64,000 bases of DNA from assembly GCF_964204865.1 (NCBI RefSeq), contig NC_135258.1:9043001-9107000 (forward strand). Direction: 5' to 3'. The position numbers and the translations under genes were made by a program. Below, piece after piece: positions 1 through 10,926 of this stretch (the stretch's first letter is position 1; the number at the start of each line of letters is the position of its first letter). Under the pieces are notes generated by a model. The model had not been told where the DNA came from, made no database searches, and saw nothing but the letters and a program-made list of their open reading frames with translations. The stretch is from Styela clava (Eukaryota; Chordata; Ascidiacea; Stolidobranchia; Styelidae).

Positions 1-884
1 ATTAAAACTGGAAAATTAGTGAAAAGTGATTTAAATATATATAATTGAAAAAGGGCAAGACGTTCTCTTCAGAGGTTCAGAGGTTCCTTCAGAGTTTTAT
101 TCGCTGTAAACATTTTTTATTTTCTTTTTCCATTTTCCTGTCAAATTACGATATGGTTGATTCCGTTTTGGGTATAGTGGTAAAAATATTAAAAAAAAAG
201 TATCAAGTTGAATTACGAATTACTCATATTAACATATAATAATAAATACAAGGATATTACTGAATTGATGAAATATAATACTGGACTCTGATTTGACCCA
301 TGATCCCCGTTTTACCCTTTGCACAACGTTTATTTCGGGTTATAGAAAGTGTACGACTTGACAGAATTGAACAAGCACAGCCTGTAACCCTATTTATGGT
401 ATTATATTGAAGCGGCAAAGGCACTTCCACAATCAGGCTACATTGTGGTTCACATAAAATGATTCGTAAACTTTATCCGGACGTTGTCTTTACTAACGAA
501 TGCAATGAGGTCATGTGTGGTACATGATATATATTGGCACTACTATTTCTATGAGAATCTTATGTATCAATATACCAATCACATTTATCCTTTTCTATAT
601 ATTCAGAAGAATTTTCAATATAGCTGCGGTGTACGTACAGTACAGTATAGAAAATGGTGCCCCTGGTTTAACCGTATTAAAACAATAAATTCAAAAGGGT
701 TTAAGAGAGGACAAGTGCCTTGTTTACGGATGTGACCGGGGCCTGATACGACGTGGGCACCATTATTAAACCGGGCGGTGAACAAAATTATTAACTGGGT
801 GAATGGGTTAAAAGTATTTCGCACATGGTAAAATAAATAAGCAGAATAGCAGAAAATAAAATCAGCCATAGGTTTGTTTTAACT
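1..884. other. AT-rich flank with a degenerate repeat copy
   Basis: No gene is supported here. Around 640-820 there is a badly decayed relative of the repeated unit at 885-1625 and 2466-4400: the run ATGGTGCCCC and the following tract ending near GTGACCGGG are recognisable, but the reading frame is broken. The rest is AT-rich sequence in which I see nothing coding. Confidence 0.4.
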
Positions 885-1625
885 TCCAAATAAATTGAAA
901 TGAAATTGAGATATTGTAAAATACAGATTGTAAAATTGAATCTATATGATTTTTGATATCAGTATATAGAAACAAAATATATAATCTATATATTACCGAA
1001 TCATAGAAAATTGGGTCATATAATATTATTTTTTTTTTACAGATTATAGGCAGTCAACAAGATAGGAGAAAATGGTGCCCCGGATGGCAATGATTCGGTC
1101 GCGTTAGAACAATAATTATGAAGGGATTTGCGAAAGTACAAGAGCCCTGTTTACGGAAGTGACCGGGTTCTGATACATTGTGAGCCTCCGGTGCCTTTTC
1201 TTAACAGGGTCGAGTACAAAATTATGACAAGGGTTAAACGTAGAAGCGAATGATAGCATTTCTGTTCAGATATTTTCCCACTACCGACAAAAAACATCGG
1301 AAATAGGCTGGAAATAATTTCTATAGGGCACATATTACTCAATTTGTTTTTCGATGTTCTAAATCTAAATGGTTGGTATCGAATGAATCCTGAAGTGACA
1401 AGGTATGGATTTCAAGATATCGAACTTTCAAATATTTGCTCACAAAACTAGTGGTACAGTTGCAACTATTTAATTCTGCCTTCATCATTGACATTAATCT
1501 AGTTTTATGAAGCTGTGCGTGTTGTCATGCTTGATATAACCGTTTTTAATTCTGCTACTATATTTTAACAGTCAGTACATATGTAAATACTACAACGTAG
1601 AAAAAATGGTAGTAGGAAGGTGAAT
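885..1625 (+). repeat. Duplicated unit, copy 1 (decayed coding-like segment)
   Basis: This segment is homologous to 2466-2910 joined to 4062-4400. It starts near a GAAATTGAGAT tract, contains ATGGTGCCCCGG at 1071, and ends near GTAGGAAGGTG. In this copy the frame open in copy 2 is interrupted by stops (for example TAG soon after the start), so it is probably a dead copy of an exon or short gene. I do not recognise a protein family. The second copy ends just before the TATA box of the antimicrobial-peptide gene, so the unit may be an old upstream flank of a duplicated gene. That last step is inference. Confidence 0.5.
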
Positions 1626-1919
1626 GCCACTTTCATCAATTTTAATTCATTTAAGTTCAAATAGGCAATAAAGAAGTCAATACTTTAATCTACTTTGTCG
1701 GTGTTGGCCTGACGTGGGCAAACAAAGGCCGGCTGGCCAAATCCGGCCAGTTTGTTGATTCAATTTGGCCCACCTGACACTGTCATAAAATTCTTTTAAC
1801 CAATTCTGCATTCTCTACATAGTTGTTGCTATTAAAATCTGTATGGTGCAATAGGCTTGTTAAATTAGGATTGTAGTATGTGTAAGTTGATATTTGTTTG
1901 TCACAGAATTTCATGTTAT
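1626..1919. other. Spacer, no gene seen
   Basis: Intergenic sequence. A GC-rich patch near 1695-1775 (GGCCGGCTGGCCAAATCCGG) resembles the end of a decayed DNA transposon, but no second end or target duplication was found. Otherwise nothing is supported. Confidence 0.35.
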
Positions 1920-2071
1920 GGGGACGTTAACAAAAATTTAAGTTTTCTTGCTCACTTCATTCGTCAGCGAGCTTTTCACACCACCTTATTTTGTCGCTTG
2001 CTCTTTTTATGGTCGGTCACGCGCCGCCTCGAATTTAAATTTAGTGCCCGCACATTTTTGTTAACGTCCCC
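1920..2071. mobile_element. 152-bp MITE with ~18-bp terminal inverted repeats
   Basis: The segment starts GGGGACGTTAACAAAAAT and ends with its exact reverse complement ATTTTTGTTAACGTCCCC. The interior is about 115 bp and non-coding. This is the form of a miniature inverted-repeat element. A clear target-site duplication was not seen, so the transposon superfamily is left open. Confidence 0.7.
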
Positions 2072-2465
2072 AAAACGCCCTCCTAACGTCTGTTCTTCGT
2101 CTTGTTCATAGCTTTGAGCATTCTTGCCATGTAATTTATTAGTCTATCGTTTCCAGATGGTTTTTAATGATCTGTACTCAAAAATTAAAAAGAATAGTCC
2201 CGTTGTCTAGAATGTCTAGATAGGTAATTTTAAGAAAGGTAAAATTTTATTTTTGTAGGGCTCTTGAATAGCCTACTTTGTTCCATGAAAGTACGAGATA
2301 ATTTAGATTTTATATAATGTGAAAAAATGGAGATTACAACTAGAAAATAAATACTTTTAAAAACTATTTTCTCGAAGCAAGATCACGAGAACTTACTCCC
2401 CGAGTGTGAGGTTATAGTGAGTCAGGAAAACATGCATTTGAAAAAAAAGATTGAAGGTTACTAAA
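2072..2465. other. Spacer, no gene seen
   Basis: AT-rich sequence between the MITE and the second duplicated unit. No open frame, RNA gene or repeat boundary is supported. Confidence 0.4.
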
Positions 2466-4400
2466 TTTCAAATGAACTGAAATGAAATTGAGATTTTGTA
2501 AAATTGATTCTATATGATCCTTGATGTCAGCATATAGAAACATGGGGGACCCTAATACTCTGAATACATGATATTACCGTATCATAGGAAATTGGGTCAT
2601 ATAAGATGTTTTTTCTTCTGCAGATTGTAGGCAGTCAACAAGATAGGAGGAAATGGTGCCCCGGATGGCAATGATTCGGCCGCGTTACAACAATAATTAT
2701 GAAGAGATTTGTGAAGAGGTCAAGAGCCCTGTTTACGGAAGTGACCGGGTTCTGATACATTGTGAGCCTCCGGTGCCATTTCCTAACGGGGTCGAGTACA
2801 AAATTAAAACAAGGGTTAAACGTAAAGACAAATGGTATCATTTTCGTTCCGATATTTTCTCACTACTAGCGGGAAACCTCAGAAATAGGCTGGAAATAAT
2901 TCCTATAGAGCAGTGGTTTCCAACAGAAAATAATATCATATATTAACGTAATATAATGCAATGCCTGGCACTCACTATGCTTCTATAATAAAAAATACAC
3001 TTCAAAACATTTCACATGAAGAGAATCAAATCATGTGCCGGCTAAAAAATGAAATGGTCGGAACATAAAATAATACACTATATTTGCGAAATTGTGCGTA
3101 AAAAGGCACACAGAAAACATCTCACATGGAAAAAAAACATGTACATGCCAAATTATGTACAAACACAATTAACTCTAGTGAGAATTTTGCTGCTGCTTTT
3201 TTCCAATATAGGATTGCAAACTAGGCTTTAAAGAAGTTTCTGCAACACGTCGCTCTGCAGCGGCGCCTCGTCGATTTCTCGGCTTCGTTTTAATTAAAGC
3301 TAGAGAAGTAACTGGTTGAAAATACGGACAACAGTTTGATTGCTCGATAACTTAACGATGATTATTCGTTATCAAAAGAAACAAGGCCTGTGGCAGTGAT
3401 TCTTTTTTAAATCTGGACTGTAAAGTAGAATCACAACTTTCATCAATCTTTTTCTTTTTTATCGGATTTTATCCATCTGCAGTTGATCGACGACCCGAAC
3501 AAAATAATTTAACATTGCAATGACAAAGTTGTCGGTAATTTGGCACCAGACTAAAAATCCTGCTGTGCATCACCTGGAGAAAATCTAAGCGGCTCATGCT
3601 TTTGTTTCGCGTCTCGTGACCATCTGTAGGGTCTAAACTAGTTCATATCTTGCTGGATGTCAGGGCGAAGCCCTGAAATATTAGACTGTTCTTTACTGTT
3701 ATCTGGTTTAAACAAAGAAATGTGCATAATCTTTTATTTGTATGGTCATATCAATCAGGAAGAGCATGCAAAACAGAAAACGCATGTGTGCGAGGTTTCC
3801 GAATCATGCGAGATTTGAGCGCTTTCCCGATGAATCAGAACTGAAAAGCGAAAAGTGTGATTACTCGGCGCCAAGATGTCGCCGGGCCGTTAATATTATC
3901 AAACAGCAATATGATGGCGAAAGAGAAATTGCATAATCAATCAACGCAACTTCGTCTTTTTGTCTTCGCTAAAGCAATTGAGACGGCAGAAAAGCAACAA
4001 AACAACGAAATTTCTCGCGGACCAGCACAAAACCTCGCGGACCGGCGACGGTCCGCCACTGCTATAGAGAGCACATACTACTCAATTTGTTTCTCGGGGA
4101 TCTAGATCTAAATGGTGGATATCGAATGAATCTTGAAGTGACAAGGTATGGAGATCAAGATATTGAACTTTCAAATAGGTTGCTTACAAAACTTGCTTAC
4201 AAAAGGGGTACAGTTGCACTTATTTTTTTTTTACTTTCCCCTCACCATCGACGTCAATCTAGTTTTATGAAGCTGTGCTGTTGTCACGCTTGATATAGCC
4301 GTTTTTAATTTTGCTACAATGTTTTTACAGTCAGTACATATGTAAACACTAGCACGCAGCGACGCAGAGAAAAAAATAGCAGTAGGAAGGTGCAACTCAT
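2466..4400 (+). repeat. Duplicated unit, copy 2, split by a hAT insertion
   Basis: The two halves 2466-2910 and 4062-4400 together match 885-1625; a transposon at 2911-4061 separates them. In the left half an ATG at 2653 opens a frame that runs 86 codons to the insertion point, with Cys and basic clusters but no family I recognise. Beyond the transposon the frame stops after about a dozen codons. A polypyrimidine-AG acceptor-like site lies just before the open part (near 2622), so this may be a remnant of a spliced exon. It is best read as a pseudogene-like remnant. Confidence 0.5.
2911..4061. mobile_element. hAT-type element with perfect 8-bp TSD
   Basis: The element begins CAGTGG and ends CCACTG, and is flanked on both sides by the identical 8-mer CTATAGAG (2903-2910 and 4062-4069). 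An 8-bp duplication with CAG...CTG-like ends is characteristic of the hAT superfamily. The element is 1151 bp. The only internal frame of any size (3742-3936) has no recognisable transposase feature, so it is probably non-autonomous. The empty site is visible in the paralogous unit near 1326, which confirms the insertion. Confidence 0.85.
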
Positions 4401-4471
4401 AATTTGATCCCAGATAGGCAATAGGTAGGAAATTATTAAAATATCACACAGCGTGGGAAGTATCCAAAATC

Positions 4472-4478
4472 TATAAAT
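4472..4478 (+). promoter_or_regulatory. TATA box of the antimicrobial-peptide gene
   Basis: The sequence CTATAAATAT contains TATAAAT, 54 bases before the start codon at 4532. This places a transcription start near 4500 and gives a short 5' leader, as is common for highly expressed effector peptides. No tissue or immune-response motif could be assigned. Confidence 0.65.
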
Positions 4479-4531
4479 ATGCCATTCATTTCCAGTCACA
4501 TATCTAAAATTCAAAATCTGACATATACAAG

Positions 4532-6215
4532 ATGAATACGAAAGCGGTGGTACTTGTTGCTTTATTGGCTGCGTTACTGATACAAGACACCCAAGGTTGG
4601 GGCTGGGTGAAAAAAACAGTCAGAACCGTACATCGTGTGTGGAGAAAATATCCGTAAGTAGATAAAAGACACACTATACAGAACTATTTGTCTGAATTTA
4701 TTTTGAATCATTTGAATTTACATTTCTAAAACTATCTAAGAAGTTTGCATCATCAATATCTCAATCTTCTCTATCCATCCAGTCTAGGCGATAGAAAAGT
4801 TTAATATGAATGCGTGTTGGATTTGATTTATTACAAATAAAAATTGGCAAAATCGAATTCAACTATTCAAAACTTATCAAGATGTTTCAAATAGACATCG
4901 ATTATATTTCTGCCACAAATGAATTTTCCTTTATTCAAAGACAAAAAAATTATCAATTTTGACACAATCATCTAAATATCAACTACCTGTTTTTTTGTGA
5001 AGAATTTAAAACGATATTTTTTACTGGTGTTTTTCAGCGTTGTCAGATACGTAGTCAAAAAAACGATTAAATCCTGGGATGGAATTAAAACTCTAAGAAG
5101 TATGGTAAGGTGCCCCTCAAAAACATTTCCGTATCCAAAGTCTATTTCTGCTTATTGTCCATTGTAGTTGTGCAAGTGCAAACAACAAAACCATCAAAAT
5201 TATAACCTCATTGATAACTATATGGTATATTGATTAAATTATTCCTCAACTCTAAGCTATTCAGTTCGATATGCAAAATTTCTAGGACGAAGCAGAATTC
5301 AGAAAGGCAATGTCCAAGATGGAAAATGATTTATCAGAAGAGCTGAGCGATGACACAGTTGCAGATTTCATGCAAGCAATTGAAGAAATTGTCAACTTGT
5401 CTGACGGTAACGAAACACATTGCAGTCATAATGTTAGATTTATTTAGAATGACAATGATAGGAAAACTTCAAACAAGAAAAATGAGATACAATAATGAAA
5501 TTTTGAAGTACTCTAGTACTGAATATCTCTTTTGACAACCTCGGTTGAGTAGGTCGGAAATTTGGTAATTGGACACCCAAATTGCGCAATATTATCCGAA
5601 GAGAAATAAATTCCAAAAGAAATTAGAAATTAAATATCCTAATAATTCTCACTAGTATACGGTGTAATAAATTGCGCAGTATAAGCCAGAAGGACATTTC
5701 ATGGTGAGAACATTTCTGAGTTATACGATTCTCTGTATGCATTTTCCGAAATTTACAAATATTTTCGGAGAAAATTGTTTATTAAATTATTGAGTATACT
5801 GCAATGAACAGACTGAATCAAGCAGTTTTAAATAACTGTATATTTATTTTCTATAAGCAAATGTTGAGCAATTTTATTTTTAAATTTTTTTTGTTCGATA
5901 TCAAATAGTTTTACACTCGTTCACTCCCAAACTCGCGTCACTCGTTCTGTTATACGCTGTCCTAAAACTCCTGCTATCGTCTTGTGTTTCTGTGCTTCAA
6001 AGTTTGAGCCAGTAGCAGTATATATTTTAAATTAAATCACAGTATTTACAGTAGACTTAATCTATGAAGAATGCGTCAAATTTAGTGCGTATACGTTTTT
6101 TTCATAAGCAGGTGAACTTCAACACGTGCTAAAGATGGAATCCGATACACAAGATGAAGACAGCGCTGACGTAGAATTAATGTTGGATTCTCTGCAACGC
6201 CACACATCACATTAA
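4532..6215 (+). CDS. Styelin-like cationic antimicrobial peptide precursor
   Basis: Predicted secreted host-defence peptide that would be cleaved to a membrane-disrupting cationic helix. Four exons join in frame: 4532-4653, 5038-5104, 5286-5406 and 6112-6215 (414 nt, 137 residues), all with GT-AG introns. Residues 1-22 form a signal peptide (MNTKAVVLVALLAALLIQ core, likely cut after TQG). Residues 23-63 are the mature region: four Trp (W23, W25, W37, W54), 12 Lys/Arg against one Asp, no Cys, with basic residues spaced for an amphipathic helix. Residues 64-137 are an acidic tail with 22 Asp/Glu and five Lys/Arg, as in propeptides that neutralise the cationic part. A GWG/WV start followed by KK resembles ascidian styelins; the tail is longer than I expect for that family. 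A TATA box at 4472 and AATAAA at 6226 frame the gene. Layout is seen; family name is inference. If intron 3 were retained, translation would end near 5446. Confidence 0.85.
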
Positions 6216-6225
6216 TCGATTCTCC

Positions 6226-6231
6226 AATAAA
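6226..6231 (+). terminator. Poly(A) signal of the antimicrobial-peptide gene
   Basis: AATAAA lies 11 bases after the stop codon at 6213-6215, giving a very short 3' untranslated region. The same hexamer is kept in the inverted partial copy at 11835-12172. Confidence 0.7.
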
Positions 6232-7499
6232 GTATAATTCAATGATGGCAAAACTGATTGAAATCAATTCTATCCAGTTGCCACGATTATACAACGACGA
6301 CATTTTGCTCATTCAAGGCTTCCTCTAATTTTTTTTATTTTTCCAACAATACCCAGATAAGAATATGTTTCATAAGAACTTATACTCGAGACAGTTAATT
6401 TGACGTATCGCCACACCATCGCTGTACTGGGGTCATCTCTCATGCAAAATATATCGTAAACATAGAATATCAGTTTCTTTATTATTATTGCAGAACACAG
6501 GGGTGTGTAGGTATGCAAACTGCGGCCTCGAAAAAATGTTGAAAATTGGCTCTTATAGGCGCTATGCTCTTTTACAGACTGAAACGATATCATACAAACT
6601 AAAAATGAACACCAAAAATACATCTTAATAGCGCCGTGAGAAGTAAAACATACTACCGCAGGCAATGCGGATAAAACGCAATAAATTGATAGTGCATGAT
6701 AAAAAATATATATATAAATACTGGGGTAGAATTCTCCTCGCGTCATTAAGATACAGCGACTGTATATATAAGGATAACAACATCAAGTAGTTTGAGGTAT
6801 ATTTGTTTCCAGTTACATTTTTAATAGTATTGCAGAAACGGTTCATTTTCATGATATAAATATTATTTCATTTGTGTTTGTGGTTGGAGAGTGGCCATAC
6901 GTGAACCATCGTCGTCAGCTTTTTACACCAAGTATACATATGATTCAGTTACAACTATTGACTGTTTTGAAAAAGATAAATTATCGAAAAAATTTACAGT
7001 AAAAGCATTTTTTCTGAAATGTATAATAAAATAAATACAAGAAAAGCATATCGAGAGGAAATTTACATCAAAGGCAAAGTTGAAGAAATGTAGGCCTATA
7101 AAAATTACAAAGAAAGCAAACAACAAATAAGAAAAATTGTTTACAACTAAAGCATTTCGGGAAAGAACACATAAAATATCTATATTGAAGTCCGTAAAAA
7201 TTAAAATAAATCGCAACGAAAATGGTCATCGAATTGTTGTCATTCAGATATAGAACTATTAGTGTAGCGGGTAGCATATTAGAATTAGACTTACACCTAT
7301 AGTTCGCTCTACTTTGCCTTGCAAAAAATGCTGGTATTGTGAAAAATAGCTTTTCAATGAATTTACAATTTTTCAAAACTTAATTAAAGATAGAGTAATC
7401 TCCATTGTCTATTACCAAGAATTGGGCCGATACTGTCGATACCGATACATCGATACATCTCTAGTCAGTATGTGGTGTTTTTGAAAAGATATAACAATT
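6232..7499. other. Intergenic stretch, no gene seen
   Basis: AT-rich sequence between the convergent antimicrobial-peptide gene and lectin gene. Its first ~200 bases (to about 6440) are repeated in inverted form at 11835-12030. Several short open frames are present but have no start context, splice sites or recognisable composition. Confidence 0.5.
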
Positions 7500-10400
7500 T
7501 TACTGGCATAAAGCACCAAAGCCTACTTTATGCCAATATCGATAAAGAATGAATGCTTGTCCATTTGATATTTTCATTACCACTCCGACATCTTTTTCTT
7601 CTGCTGGCAGATTAGGGTATTTTAACAACCAGTTGGGTTCGGTACCATCGATGAACGTCAGATTTTTAATCTGTAAATAAACAAACGGTTTGAAGCGAGT
7701 ATTGATTCCGCTGGTATCGTGTGTAATATCTTTATAACAAAGCATTGATTATCATTGAAAATAATTAAATATACAACTCGCATTAGGTAACATATTACTA
7801 AAATCATATTTTGTAATTTCTCAAGTATAAATTAATATTGCACCAATGAAAAATATCGAATTATCACTCAAAATTGAGGTATATTGGTCAATGTTAGTGT
7901 CGCAAATATTTTCTGACATGCCAGGATTTAAAATCAAGCAGTAGAGCAATCATCAGAACTCGACAAGATAAATATTTCGTTATTAGGATATTTCATGTAA
8001 ACTTTTGATATAAAATTTTGTTAGGATGCTGCTCGGAAATGCTAATAATGTCCACAAACGATTTTTTTAATTTGAGACAACGTCAAAGAGATACCATAAG
8101 CGTAATGTAATAATCCATAACATGTAATAGCATCAGTAAAATGAGCAAAAGTGCCGCATGCGAGTTGTTTACTTCAGTTACTAGAATGAACACTTTTCAT
8201 AATCCAATCTTATAAGTCAGCTCTGATACTGTTCAATATAAAACTTATTGATTCTCACCTCAGAACTGTATTTCATTCCAGTCCAAATAAAAAATGATTG
8301 ATTTTCATCCTCAGCTAACCACGGTTCCATGTAAGAGGCGATAAGATTATATTGCTTTCTACTTGTGATGTCGGCGAGTTTTCGACCAATCGTTTCACAA
8401 ACCGAGATAGCACCAGTAAAGTTTGTTGTTTTTTCACCAATCTTAATTGGCCAGGTACATTTACCGTTATGGTAGATCGGGCACGTTTCTGTAAAATATA
8501 ATTCATGACTGAGTATTTATCAAAAAAATTTTCTATATATTTCAATGTAATCTAACGATAGTTTATCGATAATCACATTTTTCTCATTGAATGAAAAGCT
8601 TCATGATACGTTTTGGCATTAGCCTATCAGGTAAAGTACAATGCATCAGTTATATAGAATAGATTATACTTTAGAATAAAAGGCAGAATAGAATTTTTAG
8701 GGCGCAAAAAATTCTTTGCACCCAATAATTTTTTTTTTTTGAATATAAATTATGCAGCTAACCTCCTTCTTTGGTCGCATCAACCTTTCTACGTAGTTGA
8801 GCAACAATATCTAAAATGAAAAACAATGTGGGATTAAATTTTCAAATCATATATGAAAAAAATTAGCAGGTTCGGGTTAAAAAAAAGTTTATATTTAAAT
8901 ATTATACGAATTTTGCTTTTGCCGATCCGAGAGATAGAAAATGGACGTATTGTTGCCATATCTCTAAAATTATGCGGCGAGTTTAGAAAATAGAAAATTT
9001 AGTTGATTTTACCAAACATAAGGTTGGTGCCTGATATCTGTAAGTCATACTATCTGTTTCTCATCTTTTTATTTTGAGATTTATTTAATAATTGATATAA
9101 ATATACAGAGGAAAACATCTCTCAGCGATTGGCCAGCTTGTTAACTATATTACACACTCATTTCACTTATATTAAATGCTTACTACATGGTTTAATTTTG
9201 ATCATAGCATTACCTTCTCCGTCAGGTTTTTCGCAATTTCCTTGAGAAACAAAATGTCCGTTTATGATTCTGGTAATACACGGACCTGAATCCCCTCTAA
9301 AGATAGACATCAGTTAATTTTATGGAATACATAATATTTCCATACTTGAAAATGCGGATCTGTCGCAATATTATCTAATTCAGGGGTCACCAAACTACGG
9401 CCCGCGGGCAGGATCCGGCACGTGGCGTCTTTCATACGGCCCGCGATAACACAAAAAATGGCGATTTTTTTTCCAATGAATTAGGCCGCGAGACGAGGCC
9501 GTTTATATTTCAGTTTCGTACCGCACATTAAGAACTACTTGGGAATGATTTTAAAATGTTCCTCAGAAATTAAATAACAAATAATACCTTGTTTCCATTC
9601 CCAAAAGTTGCACGTTTTACGAAAAAGACTCTTTTACTACAAAAAATAAGTGCTATACCCTCGGTCTCAAATTCTCTGCCATTTCGGCGACATTGGCCAA
9701 TGAACGCAGACTTCTACGTGACCTAACAATTAAAATGTTATCAGCTGTAGGCGGGCGGATGAATCTAACTTTGTACTTCTTTCTCTTGCGTTGAGTTGGG
9801 TAGCCTTTTCATTTTTTTTTTTAAGTTATTACTACTTAAGTTATGACGGTGACGGTGTTCAAAGGCATAAAAGCTATTTTTTGAAGATTTGTAGAACCTT
9901 ACCATAGTTACCAAAAGTTGAGCATTAACTGATATAACGTTGTTAAATAGGTACCGTTAACATTAAGGAAGGCTAGACCTCATCGGTATTCTCGTGCTAA
10001 AATGAACGTCGAACGCATTTTACAGGTCACGTTAACTTTTGTACTGCTTTCATTCAATTCTTGTGCTAACAGCTAACCTCAGGATAGCTGTCTATAAATC
10101 ATGCATATTTGTTCTGCAATGATGTTCTTGATCTATATTCTGCGATATAGAATTTAATATTCAAGCCTTCAGAAATGTAGAATTCATATTGTTGAAGAAA
10201 ATGAATGCATTTCCCAACTTTAGGGAATTTATTGTATCGCATTGACAAAAATAGGTGCTCCCGAAGTATGCGAACCAAGATGGCGGACATCGGAATATGC
10301 GAACCAAGATGGCGGACATCGGAACGTAACATGGGTAACAGGTTAGGGTTAGGCGATAATTTTTTTCCAATTTTCCTTATTTTAGTCCTATTATCAGTTC

Positions 10401-10926
10401 GAAGACTAGCCAAGAGCCTCCCGTAGTATTTATACCTAAAATCATGGCCTAACCCTAACCTAGTACACATATTACATTCCAATGTCCGCCATCTTGGTTC
10501 GCATATTCCGATGCCCGCCATCTTGGTTCGCATACTTCGGGAGCCCCCAAAAATATTTGTCCGGCCCGTTTCAACACAGTTTGAGTCAAACCTGGCTCGC
10601 GGTCAAATAAGTATTATGACTCCTGATCTGATTGATTGATTTTGTATAGTCGCCGATAATATAAATGCAATATTACATTTTCAAATACCATCTGTCTATA
10701 AAATAATTGTATTGATACATTTACAAGAACACCTTGCCCTGTACTGCTATTAATTGGTCAAAAAAAAAAAACTGTGTTTAAATACAATGAAGTCTGTCTA
10801 TAATAATAATGAATTCATGTTAAACGGGTGATAGTGTTTCAATAGTTACTATAATACCTTAGCTTGTATTGACATTATTAGGCCACAAGCAAATCCAATA
10901 ATGCTGATTATCATGTAGAATTTCAT
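7500..10926 (-). CDS. Secreted C-type-lectin-like domain protein
   Basis: Predicted secreted CTLD protein of 204 residues, possibly a pattern-recognition protein. Minus-strand exons in order: 10858-10926 (start ATG, signal peptide beginning MKFYMIISIIGF), 10725-10738 (14 nt, tentative), 9214-9296, 8763-8810, 8259-8488 and 7500-7670. All later junctions agree in phase; the mini-exon is proposed because exon 1 ends in phase 0 while the 9296 exon needs phase 2, and GGC..TT with flanking AG and GT fits. The 8488 exon holds the domain start (TCPIYHNGKC, later WTGMKY) and the last exon ends GALCQ-stop, the usual final Cys. An EPN triad follows GT near the start of the last exon, the place of the calcium/sugar-binding EPN loop. 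The second Cys pair (EDC...WNDxxC) and the WND motif are absent. It faces the antimicrobial gene tail to tail. A hAT element sits in the intron between the mini-exon and the 9296 exon. Confidence 0.72.
9381..10625. mobile_element. hAT-type element in the lectin gene intron
   Basis: The left end is CAGGGGTCACCAAACT followed by a GC-rich CGGCCCGCGGGC tract. The right end is GACTCCTG. Flanks are ATCTAATT (9373-9380) and ATCTGATT (10626-10633), a 7/8 match that fits an old hAT 8-bp target duplication. Length is 1245 bp and no transposase frame is visible, so it is non-autonomous. A different inverted-repeat element is nested at 10257-10544. Confidence 0.75.
10257..10544. mobile_element. Nested foldback MITE (AAGATGGCGGACAT family)
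   Basis: The element starts GCTCCCGAAGTATGCG and ends with the reverse complement. Each arm carries two tandem copies of a unit containing GAACCAAGATGGCGGACATC, and the inner part has TTAGGGTTAGG-like runs. About 65 bp at each end can pair, so it is a foldback element. It belongs to the same family as the elements at 35209, 41564, 43335 and 54155. Confidence 0.75.

Noticed and set aside
6309-7376. Overlapping minus-strand frames up to 145 codons
   Set aside because: Low-complexity, Phe/Tyr/Ile-rich translations typical of AT-rich non-coding DNA; part of the region is just the 3' flank that is repeated at 11835.
10330-10350. TTAGGGTTAGG-like telomeric motif
   Set aside because: Only one or two units inside a MITE; not a telomeric array.
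10099-10533. 144-codon minus-strand frame and its shadows
   Set aside because: It lies inside the foldback MITE and hAT element; the repeated MRTKMA-like peptide comes from the inverted repeats, not from a gene.
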